Positions 32,922-40,747 of a DNA stretch of 49,735 nucleotides are shown here, piece by piece. Every line of letters begins with the position of its first letter. Position 1 is the first letter of the stretch. The translations under genes were made by a program, and so were the position numbers. The stretch is from Bacteroidales bacterium (GTDB lineage Bacteria > Bacteroidota > Bacteroidia > Bacteroidales > VadinHA17). The stretch lies in NCBI GenBank assembly GCA_029974835.1, contig JARKQN010000074.1, positions 1 to 49,735 on the forward strand. The letters run 5' to 3'. The notes under the pieces were generated by a model that had not been told where the DNA came from, made no database searches, and saw nothing but the letters and a program-made list of their open reading frames with translations.

Positions 32922-34424
32922 ATGAAAAAGAACAAACCTGAACTGAGTTTCTGGCAGATATGGAATATGAGTTTCGGATTTCTGGGAATACAATTCGGCT
33001 TTGCCCTTCAGAATGCCAACGTAAGCCGGATATTCGAAACACTCGGGGCGAAAGTTGAGAATATTCCAATATTATGGATAGCTGCACCTGTTACAGGCCT
33101 GATCGTCCAGCCGATAATCGGCCACATGAGCGACAATACATGGAACCGTCTTGGCCGCAGACGTCCCTATTTTCTCACCGGGGCAATTCTTGCTTCACTT
33201 GCCCTGCTGATTATGCCTAATTCGCCGTTTTTGTGGGTAGCCGCAGGTATGTTGTGGGTTATGGATGCCTCTATCAATATTTCAATGGAACCTTTCAGGG
33301 CCTTTGTGGGCGATATGCTTCCCTCTTCACAGCGTACAAGGGGTTTTGCCATGCAGAGCTTCTTTATCGGCACAGGTGCCGTGGTGGCTTCCCTGCTGCC
33401 TTACCTGATGACAAACGTATTCAACATTTCCAATACAGCTCCCGCAGGCCAGGTGCCGCTTTCGGTGAAGTTGTCTTTCTACATAGGAAGCGCCGCATTT
33501 TTCTCGGCAGTGCTGTGGACTGTCTTAAGAACCCGGGAATATCCTCCTGAGCTTCTCAGGGAATACTCGGGCGAGAGTGATGAAAAAACCGGCGCCGGGA
33601 ATATCAGTGACAACATTCTGCCCCCCGGAATATTCATCAGAAGGGGATTATGGTGGATTGCAGGGGGAATAATTCTTACAGCGCTTATATGGTATTTCAG
33701 ACTCGAACCCGAACTATACATACTCTCCGCCGGCGGCGCTGCGTTCGGGCTGATCCAGATCCTTTCGGGTACACTTGTTTCGGGAGGCAGATCTGAAAAC
33801 GGGTTTGTTGTGGTAATCAACGACCTCTTCCTGATGCCCAAAACCATGAAGCAGCTGGCCATTGTGCAGTTTTTTTCGTGGTTCGCTCTCTTCTCCATGT
33901 GGATTTATACCACATCGGCTGTTACCAGTCATATTTACGGAACCAGCGATACAACCAGCGAACTCTACAACAGGGGCGCCAACTGGGTAGGAGTCCTGTT
34001 CGCCGTTTACAACGGTTTTGCGGCACTTGTGGCCTTCCTGCTTCCGGTGATTGCAAAACACACTAACCGAAAACTGACACATTCCATAAGCCTTGCGGCA
34101 GGAGGCCTGGGTCTTATTTCAATTATATTTTTCAAATCACCGGAACTTCTTATAATATCAATGCTCGGCGTGGGCCTTGCCTGGGCCAGTATACTCGCTA
34201 TGCCTTACGCAATACTTACCGGCTCCCTTCCATCAGCCAAAATGGGAACCTATATGGGCATCTTTAACTTTTTCATTGTAATTCCGCAGATACTCGCCGC
34301 AAGTATTCTGGGGTTTATGGTCAGGCATCTTTTTTCGGGACACAGCATTTATGCTCTTGTAACCGGCGGTGTTTCAATGTTTATAGGTGCAGCCCTGGTG
34401 ATGCTTGTTGAAGATAAAGACTAA
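32922..34424 (+). CDS. MFS oligosaccharide transporter (maltose type)
   Basis: A 500-residue inner-membrane transporter with about twelve helices. It shows SFWQIWNMSFGFLGIQFGFAL at the start and the loop GHMSDNTWNRLGRRRPYF typical of the GPH/SLC45-like sugar group that includes sucrose and maltose symporters. It is the first gene of a plus-strand operon with beta-phosphoglucomutase, a GH65 phosphorylase and two GH13 enzymes. Maltose or short maltodextrin import with a cation is therefore the best guess. pgmB follows after 11 bases. This gene layout is known from maltose loci in Bacteroidota. Confidence 0.9.
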   Translation: MKKNKPELSFWQIWNMSFGFLGIQFGFALQNANVSRIFETLGAKVENIPILWIAAPVTGLIVQPIIGHMSDNTWNRLGRRRPYFLTGAILASLALLIMPNSPFLWVAAGMLWVMDASINISMEPFRAFVGDMLPSSQRTRGFAMQSFFIGTGAVVASLLPYLMTNVFNISNTAPAGQVPLSVKLSFYIGSAAFFSAVLWTVLRTREYPPELLREYSGESDEKTGAGNISDNILPPGIFIRRGLWWIAGGIILTALIWYFRLEPELYILSAGGAAFGLIQILSGTLVSGGRSENGFVVVINDLFLMPKTMKQLAIVQFFSWFALFSMWIYTTSAVTSHIYGTSDTTSELYNRGANWVGVLFAVYNGFAALVAFLLPVIAKHTNRKLTHSISLAAGGLGLISIIFFKSPELLIISMLGVGLAWASILAMPYAILTGSLPSAKMGTYMGIFNFFIVIPQILAASILGFMVRHLFSGHSIYALVTGGVSMFIGAALVMLVEDKD

Positions 34425-34435
34425 TCAGTGTCATC

Positions 34436-35113
34436 ATGCGTTTCGAAGCCTGCATATTCGATCTTGACGGGGTAATTGTAGACACGGCCCGCTTTCATTT
34501 CATGGCATGGAAGCGGCTCGCAGATGAACTTGGAATACCTTTCACCGAACACGAAAATGAACGGCTTAAAGGTGTGAGCCGAATGGCATCTCTCGAAATT
34601 ATCCTTGAATACGGAACCCGGAAATACACGGAAGCAGAGAAGCTTGCTTTTGCAGAAAGAAAAAACAACTGGTATGTGGAGTTCATTTCAAAAATGACAC
34701 CCGCCGATATTCTGCCCGGGGCTCCCGATCTGCTGAAAAGCCTCCGGGAAAAAGGCATTAAAACCGCCCTGGGCTCAGCAAGCAAAAATACACCCCTTAT
34801 TCTCGAAAAAACGGGTTTGCTCCCTCTTTTTGACGCTGTTGCAGATGGTAACAGTGTATCAAAAGCCAAACCCGACCCTGAAGTATTTCTCAGGGCAGCC
34901 TCAATGCTTCGAACCGACCCCGGTAAATGCATAGTCTTTGAAGATGCAGAGGCAGGGGTGAAGGCTGCACACAATGCCGGAATGTTCTGTATCGGAGTGG
35001 GCAGTAAAACTATTCTTAATGAAGCTGATGAGGTTATCGGCAGCCTCAGCGAAATAAATTTTGAAAAACTGAAATCAATCTTAGAAGAAGCAGGGTATGA
35101 AAAGCCTTTTTAA
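34436..35113 (+). CDS. pgmB: Beta-phosphoglucomutase (HAD family)
   Basis: A 225-residue cytoplasmic HAD enzyme that interconverts beta-glucose 1-phosphate and glucose 6-phosphate. Motif I is FDLDGVIVD, with the phosphorylated Asp9 and the acid/base Asp11. The cap helix has RLKGVSRMASLEIIL, which matches the substrate-specificity loop of beta-PGM. Motif II is ALGSASKNT, and motif III/IV is KAKPDPEVFL and FEDAEAGVKAA. It overlaps the following GH65 gene by 17 bases, as expected for two enzymes that work in series on the same intermediate. Length is normal. Confidence 0.94.
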   Translation: MRFEACIFDLDGVIVDTARFHFMAWKRLADELGIPFTEHENERLKGVSRMASLEIILEYGTRKYTEAEKLAFAERKNNWYVEFISKMTPADILPGAPDLLKSLREKGIKTALGSASKNTPLILEKTGLLPLFDAVADGNSVSKAKPDPEVFLRAASMLRTDPGKCIVFEDAEAGVKAAHNAGMFCIGVGSKTILNEADEVIGSLSEINFEKLKSILEEAGYEKPF

Positions 35114-37409
35114 AACAGATGAATGGCAGATTATTGAAGAGGGATTTCACCCCGATATCAACAGGGAGGCCGAGAGTGTTTTTGCTATCGGCAACGGATA
35201 TATGGGTCAGCGGGCCAATATGGAGGAGAAATATTCCGGCGACTCGCTCCAGGGAAGCTACCTGGCCGGAATATATTACCCCGATAAAACAAAAGTGGGA
35301 TGGTGGAAGGTCGGGTATCCTGAATATTTCGCAAAGGTTCCCAATGCCCCCAACTGGACAGGAATTGGCGTTCAGATTGACAATACGGAAATTGACCTCG
35401 CAAAATTAAGGGTGGAAAACTTCCGGCGCGTCCTGAATATGAAAGAGGGATATCTTTCAAGGGAGTTTACCGTGCTGCCCGGCAAGGGTAAGAGAGTACA
35501 TGTGCAGACTTTCCGCTTCCTCAGCATGGCAGAACCGGATTTAGGCATTATCAGATATAAAGTCAGTCCCCTTAATTTCAACGCAACAATCTCATTTACG
35601 CCTTTTATCAATTCGGATGTCAGGAATGAGGATACCAATTTTGGCGAGAAATTCTGGAAAGATGTACACAGCCATTCAGAGGATGGTTTTGCATTTATAA
35701 CGGCAAGGACTCTGAGAACAAACTTCGTTGCGACCTTTGCTTTTACCTTTGAATTAAGGAAAAACGGGAAACGGATTTCTCCTGCCTCCGAACCTTTATC
35801 CCGGAAAAGCTATGTTGCCAACCGCATACAGGTATCCCTGAAGGAAGGCGACGAACTGGAGATCATTAAATACGTAAATGTCCTTTCGTCCCTGTATCTT
35901 CCTGCAGATCAACATGTAGCAGAGACCAGGAAGCGTCTCGGCCATGCGGCGGGAAGAGGATTCGGAAGGCTCTTCAGCAGCCACGTGAAGGAATGGACGC
36001 GCATATGGGGAACTTCAGATGTCGAAATTGAGGGAGATCCTGCCGCACAGCAGGGAATAAGGTTTAATATTTTCCACCTCAACCAGACCTACACAGGTAA
36101 GGATGAACGACTTAATATAGGGCCAAAAGGCTTTACGGGAGAAAAATACGGCGGAAGCACCTATTGGGATACCGAAGCATTTGTGCTTCCTTTCTTCCTT
36201 AAGACAGCTCCGATGAAGGTCTCGAGGAACCTTCTCCTCTACAGGTATAAACATCTGGGCAAGAGCATCGAAAATGCCAGGAAACTTGGTTTCCGAGGCG
36301 GGGCAGCCCTCTATCCCATGGTAACCATGAACGGCGAAGAGTGCCATAACGAATGGGAAATAACTTTCGAGGAAATTCACAGAAACGGCGCTATAGCCTT
36401 CGCCATTTTCAACTATATCCGTCATACCGGCGATTTTGGCTATATGAAAAGTTACGGCCTTGAAGTACTGATTGCCCTTTCAAGGTTCTGGAGCCAGAGG
36501 GTATCCTTCTCGGAAAATCTCGGAAAATTTGTAATCCTTGGCGTAACCGGCCCCAACGAATACGAGAATAACGTAAACAATAACTGGTATACAAATACAA
36601 TAGCGGCCTGGACACTTTCATACACAATTGAAAATATCGGAATTCTCAGAAAAAAGGATCCTTCATCACTCAGCAGGATTTTCAGCAAAACCGGTTTCAG
36701 GGAAGGAAAGGAGATAAGAAGGTGGAAGGAGATAATAGAATTAATGCACTTCCCACGCGACGAAAAGAGGAAAATCTTCCTGCAGCAGGACGGGTTCCTC
36801 GACAAGGAACTTAAGCCGGCCTCATCTATCCCTGCGGGGCAAAGGCCGATTAACCAGCACTGGTCATGGGACAGGATACTCCGGTCGTGCTATATCAAAC
36901 AGGCCGATGTGCTTCAGGGGATTTACTTCTTCGAAGACCGGTTCGATACCGACACAATAAAACGCAATTTCGATTTCTACGAACCGATTACAGTTCATGA
37001 ATCTTCCCTCTCGGCCTGCATTCATTCAATACTGGCTGCCCGAACAGGCAACATCGGAAAAGCCTATGAACTTTACCTGCGGACGGCAAGGCTCGATCTT
37101 GATGACTACAACAGGGAAGTTGCCGACGGCCTCCATATTACAAGCATGGCCGGAACATGGCTCGCCATTGTGGAAGGTTTTGCAGGAATGAGAATAAGCG
37201 GAGAGAATATCATACTCAAACCGCTAATCCCCGTGAAATGGAAATCCTATACCTTTCGTGCACGGTTCAGGGACAACCTGTTTAAAGTGAAAGTCACCCG
37301 GAAATGGTTCGAAATTGGCAACCAGAGCTCCACCCTGCTGAAATTCCTGTATAACGGCAGCAGGTACGAAGTGCCGGGAAGGTCTGAAGTACGGGTAAAC
37401 CTTCAGTAA
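35097..37409 (+). CDS. GH65 glycoside phosphorylase, probably maltose phosphorylase
   Basis: A 770-residue cytoplasmic enzyme with no signal peptide. It should cut maltose with phosphate, by inversion, to glucose and beta-glucose 1-phosphate, which PgmB next to it uses. An N-terminal beta-sandwich (FAIGNGYMGQRANMEE) leads to an (alpha/alpha)6 barrel with TYWDTEAFVLPFF. The catalytic acid is Glu488 in TGPNEYENNVNNNWYTN. Later QHWSWDRILRSCYIKQADV and HESSLSACIHSILAA match the family. Trehalose, kojibiose or nigerose phosphorylases share this fold, but the amylase genes around it favour maltose. Confidence 0.93.
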   Translation: MKSLFKTDEWQIIEEGFHPDINREAESVFAIGNGYMGQRANMEEKYSGDSLQGSYLAGIYYPDKTKVGWWKVGYPEYFAKVPNAPNWTGIGVQIDNTEIDLAKLRVENFRRVLNMKEGYLSREFTVLPGKGKRVHVQTFRFLSMAEPDLGIIRYKVSPLNFNATISFTPFINSDVRNEDTNFGEKFWKDVHSHSEDGFAFITARTLRTNFVATFAFTFELRKNGKRISPASEPLSRKSYVANRIQVSLKEGDELEIIKYVNVLSSLYLPADQHVAETRKRLGHAAGRGFGRLFSSHVKEWTRIWGTSDVEIEGDPAAQQGIRFNIFHLNQTYTGKDERLNIGPKGFTGEKYGGSTYWDTEAFVLPFFLKTAPMKVSRNLLLYRYKHLGKSIENARKLGFRGGAALYPMVTMNGEECHNEWEITFEEIHRNGAIAFAIFNYIRHTGDFGYMKSYGLEVLIALSRFWSQRVSFSENLGKFVILGVTGPNEYENNVNNNWYTNTIAAWTLSYTIENIGILRKKDPSSLSRIFSKTGFREGKEIRRWKEIIELMHFPRDEKRKIFLQQDGFLDKELKPASSIPAGQRPINQHWSWDRILRSCYIKQADVLQGIYFFEDRFDTDTIKRNFDFYEPITVHESSLSACIHSILAARTGNIGKAYELYLRTARLDLDDYNREVADGLHITSMAGTWLAIVEGFAGMRISGENIILKPLIPVKWKSYTFRARFRDNLFKVKVTRKWFEIGNQSSTLLKFLYNGSRYEVPGRSEVRVNLQ

Positions 37410-37447
37410 GTAACCGAAAAAATGTTAAAACGATAAATCTCTCAGAA

Positions 37448-38830
37448 ATGGAAAAGTACATCATCACCGCAGTCATTATCCTTTTAATTGCTTTGCTTTT
37501 GGGTGCCGGTTGCGGAAGGAAGACTGAAAAACAGGTGCCCGGACCATTTGTATCTGAGATGGTGCACCCTTCATGGACGGAAAATGCTGTTCTGTATGAG
37601 GTAAACATCCGCCAGTTCACACCCGAGGGCACCTTTAATGCATTTACCTCACACCTTCCAAGGCTTAAGGAACTCGGCGTCGACATCCTCTGGCTTATGC
37701 CAATCCATCCCATCGGCGTTAAAAACCGGAAAGAGGCGCTTGGCAGTTACTATTCGGTTAAAGATTACATGGCTGTAAATCCCGAATTCGGCACTCTCAG
37801 CGATTTTAAAGATCTCCTCGATAAAGCCCATGAAGCCGGTTTTCATGTTATCATCGACTGGGTTCCAAATCACTCCTCGTGGGATAACCATCTGACAACC
37901 GACCACCCCGGGTTTTATGTGAAGGATTCAACCGGAAGCTTTATTCCGCCCATTGGTACCGACTGGACCGATGTGATACAGTTCGACTGGTCGAATAAAG
38001 GACTCCACGACTATATGATTGAAGCACTCAGCTTCTGGGTAAAGCTCGGCGTTGACGGCTTCAGGGTCGACCACCCGCATAAAACACCCCCAGAATTCTG
38101 GGAAAGGGCAAGGACAGAACTTGAAAAAATAAGACCGGTTTTTATGCTTGCCGAAAATGAGGATCAGACAGCATTCCTGGAAAAGGGCTTCGATATGAAC
38201 TATTCATGGGAACTCCATCACCTTATGAATCAGATAGCCCGTAAAAAGGACAGCGTAAATGCACTAACAAAATATTACAGAAAAGAACTTTCGGTATTCC
38301 CGCAGAATGCTTACAGAATGGTCTTTCTCGACAATCATGACGAGAACTCATGGAACGGAACAATAAATTCACGCATGGGAGAAGCCCAGTACCCGTTCGC
38401 CGTTTTCATGTTCACCACAAGGGGCGTGCCTCTTTTATATAACGGCCAGGAAGCATGCCTGAACAAGAGCCTCAGATTCTTTACCCGCGACACAATAGTA
38501 TGGGATACCTGCAGAATGACTTCGTTTTACAGAAACCTTATCGCATTGAAAAAAGCAAACAAGGCTCTCTTTAACGGTGAGGCGGGAGGTGCCATGGACA
38601 CAATCAAAACCAACCGGCCCTGCAAAGTATTCGCATACTTCAGGGAAAAGGACGAAAACAGGGTGGTGGTGTTCCTTAACCTGAGGGGAAAAGAGGTAAA
38701 AATCAAACCCGACACAAATACGCTGGCAGGCACATACACCGAATATTTTTCGGGGGAAAAATGTATGATGCCGTTTACCGATTCACTTAAACTGGAACCC
38801 TGGGGATACAGGGTTTATATTAAAAATTAA
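37448..38830 (+). CDS. GH13 alpha-amylase family lipoprotein
   Basis: A 460-residue lipoprotein with an N-terminal hydrophobic segment and a lipobox, LLGAGC (Cys22). The catalytic barrel begins near residue 40 (AVLYEVNIRQFTPEGTF). The nucleophile is Asp208 in DGFRVDHPHK, the acid/base Glu236 in MLAENED, and the transition-state Asp298 in FLDNHDEN. It is compact and lacks the large N- or C-terminal carbohydrate modules of surface amylases. It should act in the periplasm or at the cell surface on maltodextrins, hydrolysing alpha-1,4 bonds. It lies 38 bases after the phosphorylase gene and 2 bases before the next GH13 gene. Confidence 0.92.
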   Translation: MEKYIITAVIILLIALLLGAGCGRKTEKQVPGPFVSEMVHPSWTENAVLYEVNIRQFTPEGTFNAFTSHLPRLKELGVDILWLMPIHPIGVKNRKEALGSYYSVKDYMAVNPEFGTLSDFKDLLDKAHEAGFHVIIDWVPNHSSWDNHLTTDHPGFYVKDSTGSFIPPIGTDWTDVIQFDWSNKGLHDYMIEALSFWVKLGVDGFRVDHPHKTPPEFWERARTELEKIRPVFMLAENEDQTAFLEKGFDMNYSWELHHLMNQIARKKDSVNALTKYYRKELSVFPQNAYRMVFLDNHDENSWNGTINSRMGEAQYPFAVFMFTTRGVPLLYNGQEACLNKSLRFFTRDTIVWDTCRMTSFYRNLIALKKANKALFNGEAGGAMDTIKTNRPCKVFAYFREKDENRVVVFLNLRGKEVKIKPDTNTLAGTYTEYFSGEKCMMPFTDSLKLEPWGYRVYIKN

Positions 38831-38832
38831 TT

Positions 38833-40740
38833 ATGATGAGGGCCTTAAAAGTTATAGTAATCTTCTCCGTTCTTGCCCTGTCAGGATGCCGCAGTCATTC
38901 ATCTCATGGAAAGGAGCAGGCGGGTGAGAAAACTTTTCCCGTACCGGAATGGTCAAAGCATGCCGTCTGGTACCAGATATTTGTTGAACGCTTCCGTAAC
39001 GGCGACCCTTCAAACGATCCGACTGTCGCCGATATGCAGGGAGGCTACCCCGGTACCTACCCCGCAGGCTGGTCAGTCACTCCATGGGGTCACGACTGGT
39101 ATTCTCCCGAGCCATGGCTCAGCGAAATGAAACAGGGCGGCTTCTACCAGAAGATTCAGGCCCGTCGGTATGGAGGCGACCTGAAAGGCGTTCTTGATAA
39201 AATCAGTTATCTTGCCGATCTCGGCATTACAGCCGTTTACTTCAATCCTCTCAACGATTCCCCTTCACTTCATAAATACGATGCACGCAATTATGCACAC
39301 ATCGACCGTAATTTCGGTCCCGACCCCGCAGGGGATGCTGCATTAATTGCCACCGAAATACATGACGACCCGGCAACATGGCACCGGACATCTGCCGACA
39401 GCCTCTTTCTTAAGGTGGTGGATGAATTGCATAAACACGGAATTAAAGTAATACTCGATTATTCATGGAATCATACCGGCCGGGATTTCTGGGCGCTGAA
39501 TGATGTTCACGCTAAAGGTGCCTCATCAAAATATGCCGACTGGTACAACATTATAAGCTTTGACGACCCGGTAACACCTGCCGATGAATTCAGGTATGAA
39601 GGATGGGGCGGCGGAAACATTTACATGCCGGTATTCCGCAAGGATATCATACCTCCGGAAGACAAAGTAATACCTTTCGAAGGGAATCTCCACTCCGCCT
39701 CCCTCAGAAAACATATCTTCGATGTGACGCGCAGATGGCTGGACCCTGACGGTAATGGTGATCCTTCCGACGGCGTGGACGGTTTCAGACTCGATGTGGC
39801 CGCAGAAGTGCCGATGGGCTTCTGGAGGGAATACCGTGAATTTGTCAGGTCTGTGAACCCCGAAGCTTACCTTGTCGGCGAAATATGGTGGCTCGAATGG
39901 CCCGATAAACTCCTTGACCCGGTACCGTTTCTTGGCAGCCAGTTTGATGCCATCATGAATTACAGGTGGTTCAGAATCGCCCGGGGCTTTTTCGGACAGG
40001 CTGAGCCCATCCTCAGGCCGTCTGAGTTTGTGGCATGGGTAAACAAGCTCGATGAGGGAATCTCTCCCGGCCACCGGCAGGCCATGATGAACGTTGCCGG
40101 AACTCACGATTCTCCCCGCCTGCTGACATCACTGTTTAACAAAGGGCTCGATAAATACCGGGCCAAACCTTCTGATGATCCTGATTATAAAATCTACCGA
40201 CCCGGTAAAGAAGTCTTCAGGGAGGAGAAACTTTTCCTGATTCACCAGTTTACCTTCCCGGGCGCCCCGCATATCTGGTACGGTGAGGAGGTCGGAATGT
40301 GGGGAGCCGACGACCCCGACTGCCGTAAACCAATGCTATGGGATGATATTACTTTTGAAGTGGAAAAGGCCCATTTCTACCCGGCAAAAGAAAGGCCTGC
40401 CGATACCGTTAAACCCGATGCTGAACTGAGAGACTTTTATAAAAGCCTGATAAAAATGCGCAGGGAAAACCCTGTTCTTGCCACCGGCTCACTGGAGTTC
40501 CTCCTTGCCGATGATCAGAAAATGACCCTGGCCTATAAAAGAAAACTAAACGGGGATGAGATAATAGCAGCCTTCAATCGTTCTGAAAAGGAACAGGAAC
40601 TCTCTATCCCTTCAGGATCTAAAAGCAGGTGGGAAGTGATCTTCCCTGCAGGACTCATCAGAGAAATCAGAATGGAAAACAAAACCATTTTCCTGAAAAC
40701 TGACCCGGTGTCAGGTATTGTTCTCAGGAAAATAAAGTAG
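38833..40740 (+). CDS. GH13 alpha-amylase/neopullulanase-like lipoprotein
   Basis: A 635-residue lipoprotein with lipobox LALSGC (Cys19). Its opening WSKHAVWYQIFVERFRNGD and the long loop after it resemble neopullulanase- and cyclomaltodextrinase-like GH13 enzymes. The nucleophile is Asp321 in GFRLDVAAEVP, the acid/base Glu350 in LVGEIWW, and the third acid Asp426 in GTHDSPR. It should hydrolyse maltodextrins or pullulan-type links in the periplasm or at the surface. It is the last gene of the five-gene operon, and only 7 bases separate its stop from that of the convergent amylase gene. Confidence 0.92.
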   Translation: MMRALKVIVIFSVLALSGCRSHSSHGKEQAGEKTFPVPEWSKHAVWYQIFVERFRNGDPSNDPTVADMQGGYPGTYPAGWSVTPWGHDWYSPEPWLSEMKQGGFYQKIQARRYGGDLKGVLDKISYLADLGITAVYFNPLNDSPSLHKYDARNYAHIDRNFGPDPAGDAALIATEIHDDPATWHRTSADSLFLKVVDELHKHGIKVILDYSWNHTGRDFWALNDVHAKGASSKYADWYNIISFDDPVTPADEFRYEGWGGGNIYMPVFRKDIIPPEDKVIPFEGNLHSASLRKHIFDVTRRWLDPDGNGDPSDGVDGFRLDVAAEVPMGFWREYREFVRSVNPEAYLVGEIWWLEWPDKLLDPVPFLGSQFDAIMNYRWFRIARGFFGQAEPILRPSEFVAWVNKLDEGISPGHRQAMMNVAGTHDSPRLLTSLFNKGLDKYRAKPSDDPDYKIYRPGKEVFREEKLFLIHQFTFPGAPHIWYGEEVGMWGADDPDCRKPMLWDDITFEVEKAHFYPAKERPADTVKPDAELRDFYKSLIKMRRENPVLATGSLEFLLADDQKMTLAYKRKLNGDEIIAAFNRSEKEQELSIPSGSKSRWEVIFPAGLIREIRMENKTIFLKTDPVSGIVLRKIK

Positions 40741-40747
40741 CGGCATT

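Noticed and set aside
39526-40107. A 193-codon open frame antisense to the second GH13 gene
   Set aside because: It is inside a strongly supported glycoside hydrolase and its composition fits an antisense shadow.
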